Positions 6,727-11,376 of a DNA stretch of 11,376 nucleotides are shown piece by piece (position 1 is the first letter of the stretch; every line of letters starts with the position of its first letter). Position numbers and translations under genes: made by a program. The DNA is from Anaerolineales bacterium (GTDB lineage Bacteria; Chloroflexota; Anaerolineae; Anaerolineales; UBA4823). Location: the NCBI GenBank assembly GCA_028687395.1, contig JAQUAE010000025.1, positions 1 through 11,376 of the forward strand. The letters are read 5' to 3'. A model generated the notes under the pieces. The model did not search any database. It worked only from the letters and a program-made list of their open reading frames with translations, and had not been told where the DNA came from.

Positions 6727-8178
6727 ATGGTCAGCCTGAAGGATTTACACAAGATCAGCGATTACGAGTGGGAGATTCCCAAGAGCGCCCGGGAGGACAT
6801 GCGCGTGCCGGTGCGCATCTTCGCCACCCGGCGGCTGCTGGAGATGGCCATGGTGGACGAATCGCTGCAGCAAGCGATCAACTCGGCAACGCTGCCGGGG
6901 CTGGTGGGGCACGTGGTGGTGATGCCGGACATGCACCAGGGTTACGGGTTCCCGATCGGGGGCGTGGCAGCCACGCGCTACCCGGAGGGGGTGATCTCGC
7001 CGGGGGGCATCGGGTACGACATCAACTGCGGGGTGCGCCTGCTGGGGACACGCATCCCGGTCGACAGCGCGGTGGGACACCTGGACAGGCTGGTCTCGGC
7101 GCTGGACCACTATTGCCCGAGCGGGGTGGGCACGACGGGACACCTGAAGGTGGGCGAGAAGGAGCTGGCGGATGTGTGCCGGGAGGGCAGCCGCTGGGCG
7201 CTGAAGCAGGGCATGGCGAGCGAAGACGACCTGCGGCGCACGGAGGAGGGCGGGCGGCTGGAGGGGGCGGACCCGGCGGCAGTGAGCAAGCGGGCGAAGG
7301 AGCGCGGCCGGGCGCAGATCGGCACGCTGGGGGCAGGCAATCACTTCATCGAGGTGGACGTGGTGGAGCAGGTCTTCGACGCCGGTGCGGCGCGGGCGAT
7401 GGGGCTGGCGGAAGGGATGCTGAGCGTGCAGATTCACTGCGGCTCGCGCGGCTTCGGGCACCAGGTGTGCACGGATTACGTGGACGAGTTCCAGGGGGCG
7501 GTGAAGCGCTACGGGATTCGCCTGGTGGACAGGGAATTGGTGTGCGCGCCGTTGAGCTCGCCGGAGGGCAAGGCTTACCTGGCGGCGATGCGCTGCGCAG
7601 CCAATTACGCCTTCGCCAACCGCCAGGTGCTGGCTCATTACGCCCGCCGGGCGTTCGAGGAGAGCCTGGCAGGCAAGGTGGACGACTGGCATCTGCACCA
7701 GGTGTACGACATCGCTCACAACATGGGCAAGATCGAGAAGCACACTGTCGAAGGGGAGGAGGTGACGGTGTGCGTGCACCGCAAGGGGGCGACGCGGGCC
7801 TTCGGGCCTGGCTTCATGGGATTGCCGGAGGAGTACCGGGCGATTGGGCAGCCGGTGTTGGTGCCGGGCAGCATGGGCACCGCCTCCTGGGTGCTGGTGG
7901 GGACGCAAACCAGCATGGAGCGCTCCTTCGGCTCGAGCTGCCACGGGGCGGGGAGGACGATGAGCCGCGCGCAGGCCAAGAAGCGAGTGTGGGGGGAGGC
8001 GCTGCGCAAGGACCTGGAGGGCATGGGCATTCACGTGCGCGCCGGCTCGATGGCGGGGCTGGCCGAGGAAGCGCCGGAGGCGTACAAGGACGTCGACGAC
8101 GTGGTGGAAACGGTGGTGGGGGCCGGCATCGCCCGCAAGGTGGCGCGGCTGAGGCCGGTGGCAGTGGTCAAGGGGTGA
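6727..8178 (+). CDS. rtcB: RNA-splicing ligase RtcB
   Basis: A 483-residue Mn2+/GTP-dependent ligase that joins 2',3'-cyclic-phosphate or 3'-phosphate RNA ends to 5'-OH ends and acts in RNA repair. All active-site elements are visible: GYDINCGVR with Asp98 and Cys101, GTLGAGNHFIE with His206, IHCGSRGFGHQ with His237, DIAHNMGK with His331, VHRKGATRAFGPG (350-362), PGSMGTASWVLVGT (380-393), and SSCHGAGR with His406, the residue that carries GMP. Length is typical. The strong GGAGGT (6717-6722) 4 nt upstream fixes the start. It is the second gene after archease; no clear terminator follows before the integron array. Confidence 0.97.
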   Translation: MVSLKDLHKISDYEWEIPKSAREDMRVPVRIFATRRLLEMAMVDESLQQAINSATLPGLVGHVVVMPDMHQGYGFPIGGVAATRYPEGVISPGGIGYDINCGVRLLGTRIPVDSAVGHLDRLVSALDHYCPSGVGTTGHLKVGEKELADVCREGSRWALKQGMASEDDLRRTEEGGRLEGADPAAVSKRAKERGRAQIGTLGAGNHFIEVDVVEQVFDAGAARAMGLAEGMLSVQIHCGSRGFGHQVCTDYVDEFQGAVKRYGIRLVDRELVCAPLSSPEGKAYLAAMRCAANYAFANRQVLAHYARRAFEESLAGKVDDWHLHQVYDIAHNMGKIEKHTVEGEEVTVCVHRKGATRAFGPGFMGLPEEYRAIGQPVLVPGSMGTASWVLVGTQTSMERSFGSSCHGAGRTMSRAQAKKRVWGEALRKDLEGMGIHVRAGSMAGLAEEAPEAYKDVDDVVETVVGAGIARKVARLRPVAVVKG

Positions 8179-8268
8179 GGCTGGGAACTCCAGGCGATGG
8201 GGGCGTGCAGGTTGGGGATGGTGGGTGGACTCGCCGTCGAAACGGAAACAACCCAAAGCCAGACACAT

Positions 8269-8316
8269 GCTAAACAACGTGGCGCGTACCCACCGTCAGC
8301 TGCACGCATTGTTAGC
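8269..8316 (-). other. attC-like recombination site of the HigBA cassette
   Basis: Read on the minus strand, the site begins GCTAACAATGCGTG and ends CACGTTGTTTAGC. The ends fold back on each other with small bulges, as attC sites do when single-stranded. It begins 11 nt after the higA stop. Its first half closely matches the attC-like site at 8991-9120 (shared GCTAACA, GCGTGCA, GAC, GGTGGG blocks). The 3' core GTTTAGC deviates from GTTRRRY and the site is short (48 nt), so it may be a decayed array end. Chromosomal sequence and rtcB lie beyond it. Confidence 0.55.
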
Positions 8317-8327
8317 TTGCCCTGTGG

Positions 8328-8654
8328 TTAAACCCGACTTGATGGTTGCTGACGTACTTTAACTTCGCGATTAATTCTTGGACTCAACTCTTTTTCGGCC
8401 ACTTCCAAATCATAGCGAACCTGTAAACGAAGCCAGACCGCCGCACTCGTACCGAAATAACGCGCCAGACGCAAGGCAGTATCCACTGTAATGGAGCGCT
8501 CCCCATTGACGATCTGGCTGATGCGAATGGGTGTCACGCCAATATCATGCGCTAATCGATACTGAGTCAGGCCGAGCGGTTTCATGAAGTCCTCGAGCAG
8601 AACTTCGCCTGGGTGAATAGGAGACAAACGTTTATCCATCATATGTTCTCTCAT
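8328..8654 (-). CDS. higA: HigA-type antitoxin
   Basis: A 108-residue XRE-family DNA-binding antitoxin. The RLSPIHPGEVLLEDFMKPLG opening (9-28) is the HigA hallmark, followed by a helix-turn-helix (about 29-50, LTQYRLAHDIGVTPIRISQIVNG) and the TVDTALRLARYFGTSAAVWL segment (56-75). It should neutralise HigB and repress the operon. The ATG at 8654 overlaps the higB stop as ATGA. The ATG at 8642 (residue 5) has GAG-rich sequence 5 nt upstream and may be the true start, giving MMDKRLSPIHPG. The toxin-first order is typical of higBA. It sits inside the second integron cassette. Confidence 0.93.
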   Translation of the reverse strand: MREHMMDKRLSPIHPGEVLLEDFMKPLGLTQYRLAHDIGVTPIRISQIVNGERSITVDTALRLARYFGTSAAVWLRLQVRYDLEVAEKELSPRINREVKVRQQPSSRV

Positions 8655-8935
8655 CCGTGGTAATCCACAATTTCAACATCTCTCGCCTTGTTATCCGACC
8701 ACTTGAAGCAAATACGCCATTGGTCATTGATGCGGATGCTATATTGCCCAGCTCGATCACCTTTCAATTTTTCGAGCCGATTACCGGGAGGAGCGAGCAA
8801 ATCCTGCAAGTCTTCGGCATCATCGAGATAAAGCAATTTTCGGCGAGCGGTTCGTTGGATGTCTTTCGGCAATTTGTTGGAGATTTGACCATGAAAGATC
8901 TTCTCGGTTTCAGCCGAAGCGAAAGACACGATCAT
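8651..8935 (-). CDS. higB: HigB-type toxin, RelE/ParE superfamily mRNA interferase
   Basis: A 94-residue toxin, the normal length. The family signature PGNRLEKLKGDRAGQYSIRI (50-69) is followed by NDQWRICFKW (70-79) and the terminal VEIVDYHG. HigB toxins are ribosome-dependent endoribonucleases that cut mRNA during translation. The ATG at 8935 is the only sensible start, preceded by a weak GGG. Its stop overlaps the higA start, so the two are translationally coupled, and a promoter lies at 8942-8970. Toxin-antitoxin pairs with their own promoter are frequent in chromosomal integron cassettes, where they stabilise the array. Confidence 0.93.
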   Translation of the reverse strand: MIVSFASAETEKIFHGQISNKLPKDIQRTARRKLLYLDDAEDLQDLLAPPGNRLEKLKGDRAGQYSIRINDQWRICFKWSDNKARDVEIVDYHG

Positions 8936-8940
8936 AACCC

Positions 8941-8970
8941 GATAATATCACGTGTCGATAATATTTTCAA
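8941..8970 (-). promoter_or_regulatory. higBA promoter with direct-repeat operator candidate
   Basis: The minus strand reads TTGAAA (8970-8965), a 17-bp spacer and TATTAT (8947-8942), placed just upstream of the higB ATG at 8935. The same stretch holds a perfect 8-bp direct repeat, GATAATAT on the plus strand at 8941-8948 and 8957-8964, with a 16-bp period and the palindrome CACGTG between. Overlap with the -10 and spacer makes the repeats plausible HigA operator half-sites. Confidence 0.6.
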
Positions 8971-8990
8971 GGATTGAGACTCAAAAGGCA

Positions 8991-9120
8991 AGCTAACGGT
9001 GAGCGTTACCCGCTGGTGGGTGGGACGAGATAACGCCGCTTTGACGGAACCAACTTCAAGCCACGAAAACTGCCTGAAAACGCGCAGACTCCCACCAGTC
9101 GGGTGCACGCTGTGTTAGCC
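8991..9120 (-). other. attC-like site of the protease cassette
   Basis: A 130-nt imperfect palindrome. The left arm GCTAACGGTGAGCGTTACCC (8992-9011) with CTGGTGGG, and the right arm CCCACCAG with GTGCACGCTGTGTTAGC ending at 9119, pair over almost 30 nt with unpaired bases, separated by about 75 nt. The ends GCTAAC/GTTAGC resemble attC core boxes, and the size recalls the long V. cholerae type (VCR). It starts 18 nt after the protease stop and ends where the HigBA cassette begins. It shares its 5' half with the site at 8269-8316. Confidence 0.65.
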
Positions 9121-9138
9121 CGCTCTTTCTTACGATGT

Positions 9139-9894
9139 TCAAATCCGAGATCTTAAGAACTGCCCCAACAACTTCGTTGGACATCCGATAACAATTTGTG
9201 AAGTAGGACGCCACCTACTTTGCAGGGCTACCAACCAATATTTTAGTGTTCCAGGTGGGTTTTCTCGGAAACCAAATATTGGACCACCACTTGTACCCTC
9301 TATATTTTGAATTCCTTTTCCCAAAGTAATTTTACCGATAAATTGAGGAGAGGATGTTTTTGCAATCCCATTAGGCCATTTATTGAGAGGTTCGACATCA
9401 AAGAGGGCAGAGGTTATATTAATATACTCAGGCGTAATTTCAAGCAACTCGTAAGGAACTCCAATAAGCTTATAGAAATCGAACTTGTTTGGTTGCAAAT
9501 CCCACACTTCTTCAGTTAACGGTTTTATATTATTTGCTTCAAGAAGTTGACAATAATAACGGGAGAGAGCAATCACACCATAATCATATTCTAATTCGTC
9601 TGGTGAATACTCAGGGAATGCATTTTCGTATGCAAATGGTATGTTTTCTACATGTTTTGCACCATCCCCCATTTTATCGATAAGCGCACAGCTTATTATT
9701 TTCGTCCCATTTGCCTTTAGGGTTTCTATTTCACGAAGACAGTGTCCCGCAGTAACCAAAAACCAATGATTTTCTACAGAGAGTACGAAAGCCGTAATAA
9801 TGAACTGACGCGAAATACTGCCTTCTTGGACTGTAAATAGTATTGGCACTAGATGCTTATGGAAAAAGTGAACGATCGGATCATCATCAACCAT
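9139..9894 (-). CDS. Trypsin-like serine protease, cytosolic
   Basis: A 251-residue protein with the chymotrypsin-fold triad in order: FLVTAGHC with His51, EYDYGVIAL with Asp104, and GTSGGPIFGF with Ser202. No signal peptide or membrane segment is visible, so it probably acts inside the cell, unlike most trypsin-like enzymes; the target is unknown. The ATG at 9894 is preferred over an upstream ATG at 9930 because GGAAG lies 5 nt before it and family similarity starts there. The coding sequence is much more AT-rich than the genes at 1-8178, pointing to recent acquisition. It occupies the first cassette next to the attI-like site, where transcription from the integron promoter would be strongest. 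Confidence 0.8.
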   Translation of the reverse strand: MVDDDPIVHFFHKHLVPILFTVQEGSISRQFIITAFVLSVENHWFLVTAGHCLREIETLKANGTKIISCALIDKMGDGAKHVENIPFAYENAFPEYSPDELEYDYGVIALSRYYCQLLEANNIKPLTEEVWDLQPNKFDFYKLIGVPYELLEITPEYINITSALFDVEPLNKWPNGIAKTSSPQFIGKITLGKGIQNIEGTSGGPIFGFRENPPGTLKYWLVALQSRWRPTSQIVIGCPTKLLGQFLRSRI

Positions 9895-9930
9895 ATTTAC
9901 TTCCAATATAGATCTGCAAAAAACATACAC

Positions 9931-9954
9931 GTATAACGCAAGTTTGCGGTATAT
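9931..9954 (-). other. attI-like core site
   Basis: The minus strand reads ATATACCGCAAACTTGCGTTATAC, divisible as CGCAAAC then TTGC then GTTATAC. The 22-bp inner part is an almost perfect palindrome with one mismatched pair. Two inversely oriented integrase-binding boxes ending in a GTTxxxC core are what an attI simple site looks like. Its place between the integrase 5' end (9999, plus strand) and the first cassette gene (9894, minus strand) is the position attI has in integrons. GTTATAC departs from GTTRRRY at one base. Confidence 0.45.
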
Positions 9955-9979
9955 TTAGCTGTATCTAGTCCTAATGAAT

Positions 9980-9985
9980 ATTATA
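9980..9985 (-). promoter_or_regulatory. Candidate cassette promoter (Pc) -10 box
   Basis: A perfect TATAAT on the minus strand points from the integrase side towards the protease cassette, about 85 nt before its ATG. No good -35 is visible 16-18 bp upstream (nearest GTGGAA). The overlapping plus-strand TATTAT (9979-9984) could serve the integrase. Position fits an integron Pc promoter. Confidence 0.4.
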
Positions 9986-9998
9986 CACCGAGGCTGGC

Positions 9999-10256
9999 AT
10001 GCTTCCACCAAAAAAAAGACTCCTTGATCAGGTCCGCGATCGGCTGTAGTTGAAGAATTACACCTGCCGCTCTAATCAATCGTATCTAAATTGGATCATA
10101 CAACATACCCTGTTTCACAACGAACGCCAACCGAACGATCTGGGAGATTTAGAAATCGAGCAATTTCTCCCCCATTTGGCTGCCAGGAAAAAAGATGCCG
10201 CAACATACCAATACCATGCGCTGAGTGCATTGCTTTTTGTACTGATTAGGACTTGA
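9999..10256 (+). pseudogene. Truncated integron integrase (IntI), N-terminal remnant
   Basis: From the ATG at 9999, with GAGG 5 nt upstream (9990-9993), the frame reads MLPPKKRLLDQVRDRL, then TAG at 10047-10049, then LKNYTCRSNQSYLNWI, TLFHNERQPNDLG, EIEQFLPHLAARKK and HALSALLF. This follows the SAM-like N-terminal domain of IntI tyrosine recombinases: LDQxRxRIRxxHYSxRTExxYxxW, FHxxRHPxxLG, EVEAFLxxLA, QALxALLFxY. After ALLF the frame shifts (FLY appears in another frame) and ends. Nothing of the catalytic domain (R-H-R-Y residues) follows, so it is inactive through nonsense, frameshift and truncation. It diverges from the cassettes, as intI does. Confidence 0.75.
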
Positions 10257-10302
10257 TGCCGCTCGAGTTGATGGTTCAGTTCGTTCAGGCGAGGAAGAAA
10301 TA

Positions 10303-10358
10303 ACATCTAACGACAGCGCTTTCGAAGACCGAGGTCGAACGAGCGCTGCGCCAGATGT
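10303..10358. repeat. 56-bp attC-like inverted repeat at a gene break
   Basis: The left arm ACATCTAACGACAGCGCTTTCG (10303-10324) pairs with the right arm CGAACGAGCGCTGCGCCAGATGT (10336-10358). The stem has a perfect CAGCGCT/AGCGCTG core, flanking TTCG/CGAA and ACATCT/AGATGT, an unpaired A and two mismatches. ATCTAAC at 10305-10311 is a perfect RYYYAAC box, or GTTAGAT (GTTRRRY) on the minus strand. Size and bulge fit a 59-base-element attC with one decayed end. The methyltransferase homology stops inside it at 10351. Confidence 0.5.
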
Positions 10359-10461
10359 GCAGCGTGGAGATGTGTCCATGGCGCACGTTCTTCTCGTGCA
10401 CCGAATCGAGCGAGGCTTGTTTGAGGGGGAAGGCGACTTCAATGAGGCGTTTATCGGTCAT
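10351..10461 (-). pseudogene. DUF1156-family DNA methyltransferase, 5' stub
   Basis: Starting at the ATG at 10461, 37 codons read MTDKRLIEVAFPLKQASLDS, VHEKNVRHGHISTLHIW. This is the distinctive N-terminus of DUF1156-containing adenine-specific DNA methyltransferases (usually around 900 residues), which normally continue W-PARRPLA. Immediately after Trp37 the sequence turns into the 56-bp inverted repeat and the frame then meets a stop at 10285-10287, so the catalytic domain is lost. GGTGA lies 5 nt upstream; another ATG at 10473 overlaps the end of the NYN gene. Such methyltransferases occur in phage-defence or modification clusters. Here it is a remnant of an operon that began with the NYN gene. 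Confidence 0.7.
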
Positions 10462-10466
10462 AAGTT

Positions 10467-11093
10467 TCACCATTTCGGCGGTTTATGGATGATGCCGGTT
10501 GAATCCTTCATAGTGGCTGGAAATTGGCTGGCAGCCAGGGCGCCCTTACGGATAGGCTTGACGAATGTGGCATATTTGCGCAACTCATGGCTGGGGCTGG
10601 CTGGGCGGGGATTGAGAACACCTACGGGTAGTTTCAATTCATTCTGGACTATCTTGACCGGCTCAACCAGGTCCGAGTCGTTGGAAAGTAATATTGCCAC
10701 CTGGTATTCACCTTTATAGCCATCGTTGATCATATGGGCGGCAATATTGACATCCGAGCCTTTTTCTTCGGTCTTGAATACGCGCGCATAGCGTGGCTTG
10801 GATGGGAGGCTGCCTACCATAGGCATCATCACCTCATGCTCCAGAAAATGACCATAGATGATATCCAGGTTGGGAATGGTGCGCAGCGCCCTTAGATAGA
10901 CTTGTTGACGGTTGGGTTGATCGGGATCATTGGGACGTGCTGATACCAGGGCAGTGAAATATTTTATTTTCAGGATCTGGTTCTTGGGGAGTAACAGCTG
11001 GCACAAGCGACGAATATCGAGCCACTTATACGGCGTACCTTTAACCGCGCCGTAGTACAGGTTAAATCCGTCCACATAGACGTAAGTTCTCAT
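10467..11093 (-). CDS. NYN (PIN-like) domain protein, predicted RNase
   Basis: A 208-residue protein of the NYN/LabA (DUF88) branch of the PIN-like nuclease fold. The acidic metal-binding positions are visible: VDGFNLYYG with Asp8 and Asn11, EEKGSDVNIAAHM with Asp114, and LLSNDSDLVEPV with Asp139 and Asp141. The fold continues to about residue 180, with a short polar tail. Such proteins are predicted metal-dependent endoribonucleases; the substrate is unknown. The ATG at 11093 has GAGG 5 nt upstream. Its final codons overlap an in-frame start of the DUF1156 stub, indicating translational coupling. It is transcribed from the promoter at 11207-11235 through a structured leader. Base composition is intermediate between the GC-rich genes at 1-8178 and the AT-rich protease cassette. 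Confidence 0.88.
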   Translation of the reverse strand: MRTYVYVDGFNLYYGAVKGTPYKWLDIRRLCQLLLPKNQILKIKYFTALVSARPNDPDQPNRQQVYLRALRTIPNLDIIYGHFLEHEVMMPMVGSLPSKPRYARVFKTEEKGSDVNIAAHMINDGYKGEYQVAILLSNDSDLVEPVKIVQNELKLPVGVLNPRPASPSHELRKYATFVKPIRKGALAASQFPATMKDSTGIIHKPPKW

Positions 11094-11140
11094 CGTTGCC
11101 TCAACAGCCGGATGGCGGGATAGTTGTGGACGGTTAAATT

Positions 11141-11168
11141 AAAAGCAGAGGCGGCGCAGAGCCGCCTC
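11141..11168 (-). terminator. Intrinsic terminator-like hairpin before the NYN gene
   Basis: The perfect 8-bp GC-rich stem 11148-11155/11161-11168 with loop of 5 nt is followed on the minus strand by TGC and TTTT, then AATTT. It is U-rich only in the minus direction, so it would stop transcription coming from the promoter at 11207-11235. The T-run is short and offset by three bases, so termination may be partial. Confidence 0.45.
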
Positions 11169-11200
11169 GCGCCCTGCTCCCGAAGGAGCAGGGGGGATGT
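11141..11200 (-). ncRNA. Double-hairpin leader or small RNA upstream of the NYN gene
   Basis: On the minus strand, just after the predicted start site, CCCTGCTCC-TTCG-GGAGCAGGG (11193-11172) is a perfect 9-bp stem with a UUCG tetraloop closed by C-G, an exceptionally stable RNA fold only in this orientation. It is followed by GAGGCGGC-TCTGC-GCCGCCTC (11168-11148), a perfect 8-bp stem, and a TTTT run (11144-11141). Together with the promoter this resembles a compact small-RNA gene of about 60 nt, or a 5' leader with an attenuator, since the NYN ATG is only 48 nt further on. No homology to a known RNA is recognised. Confidence 0.45.
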
Positions 11201-11206
11201 ATCTAT

Positions 11207-11235
11207 TTTATAGCACGAATAACCAGTTTTGTCAA
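11207..11235 (-). promoter_or_regulatory. Near-consensus sigma70 promoter for the NYN leader
   Basis: The minus strand reads TTGACA (11235-11230), a spacer of exactly 17 bp ending in TGC, and TATAAA (11212-11207). This gives a perfect -35, optimal spacing, an extended -10 TG and five of six -10 bases: the best promoter in the window. The start site should lie near 11200, directly before the UUCG hairpin. Confidence 0.75.
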
Positions 11236-11250
11236 ACCTCTTCGAGACAG

Positions 11251-11376
11251 TGTTATTTAAACTTCAAAAGTGAACCGTTTAAAGCTGAAAAGTGAACTCT
11301 AGATCATGCGCTTCAAACAAGGATTTAAAGCTGAAAAGTGAACTGATCATGGTAGATTTCTCACCAAAAAGAGGCT
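11251..11376 (+). mobile_element. Possible IS21-type insertion sequence end, partial
   Basis: The last 126 nt begin TGTTATTTAAACTTC and carry three spaced copies of AAAAGTGAAC. IS21-family ends start with TG and contain several internal direct repeats that bind the transposase. An ATG at 11349 opens a short frame (MVDFSPKRG) that runs off the window and might be the start of a transposase, but it has no clear ribosome binding site and is not recognisable. Only one end is in view and no target duplication can be tested. Confidence 0.35.
11266..11344 (+). repeat. Spaced direct repeats with AAAAGTGAAC core
   Basis: AAAAGTGAAC occurs at 11266-11275, 11288-11297 and 11334-11343. Copies two and three are part of a longer 21-bp exact repeat (11278-11298 and 11324-11344, beginning TTTAAAGCTG). 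Copy spacings are 22 and 46 bp, roughly two and four helical turns, as in an array of protein-binding sites. CTTCAAA also recurs before copy one and at 11311. Confidence 0.8.

Noticed and set aside
8179..8268. Possible small gene or terminator between rtcB and the array end
   Set aside because: No start with a ribosome binding site, no stable hairpin followed by T-run and no recognisable peptide were seen.
6745..8277. 510-codon minus-strand and 501-codon plus-strand frames overlapping rtcB
   Set aside because: His/Arg/Pro-rich and Gly-rich translations typical of GC-rich shadow frames. The rtcB frame carries every active-site motif.
8991..9120. Interpreting the 130-bp palindrome as a CRISPR repeat or a plain terminator
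   Set aside because: There is no repeat-spacer periodicity. The arms are about 75 nt apart, the ends are GCTAAC/GTTAGC without a U-run, and its relation to the site at 8269-8316 favours attC.
10357..10719. 120-codon plus-strand frame opposite the NYN and DUF1156 genes
   Set aside because: It is antisense to conserved NYN and DUF1156 sequence, has no recognisable domain and no clear ribosome binding site.

Overview
The window is GC-rich over its first 8.2 kb and clearly more AT-rich and mosaic afterwards. Gene content (FhaA/FhaB-type FHA proteins, a SEDS-PBP fusion, archease-RtcB, a divergent HNH gene) suggests a Chloroflexota (Anaerolineae-like) or related chromosome. That assignment is inferred from protein flavour; no rRNA or marker gene is present.

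Housekeeping half (1-8178). At the left edge an HNH endonuclease-like gene leaves the window on the minus strand. Divergent from it is tyrS, whose leader ends in a terminator hairpin just before the ribosome binding site and looks like a T-box-type attenuator. Converging on tyrS is a four-gene minus-strand operon: fhaA-like (DUF3662 + FHA), fhaB-like (membrane anchor + FHA), mtnP, and a large fusion of a SEDS glycosyltransferase (FtsW/RodA) with a class B penicillin-binding-protein domain. The fusion keeps the SEDS aspartate but has lost the transpeptidase SxxK and KTG motifs. The order resembles the actinobacterial fhaA-fhaB-pstP-rodA-pbpA cluster, with mtnP where pstP would be. Diverging from the operon is a two-gene RNA-repair operon, archease then rtcB.

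Accessory half (8179-11376). Reading leftwards on the minus strand, the layout is that of a small, decayed chromosomal integron. A broken integron-integrase 5' fragment (plus strand, in-frame stop at 10047-10049) diverges from an attI-like core. Next come a cassette with a cytosolic trypsin-like protease and a foldback attC-like site, then a cassette with a HigB-HigA toxin-antitoxin pair, its own promoter and a second attC-like site. The array abuts rtcB.

To the right of the integrase fragment is a 56-bp attC-like palindrome. It sits exactly where a DUF1156-type DNA methyltransferase gene is cut after 37 codons. Upstream of that stub, and translationally coupled to it, is an intact NYN/PIN-family nuclease-like gene. 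The NYN gene is driven by a near-consensus sigma70 promoter whose leader carries a UUCG-capped hairpin and a terminator-like hairpin. The right edge holds spaced direct repeats resembling the end of an IS21-type insertion sequence.
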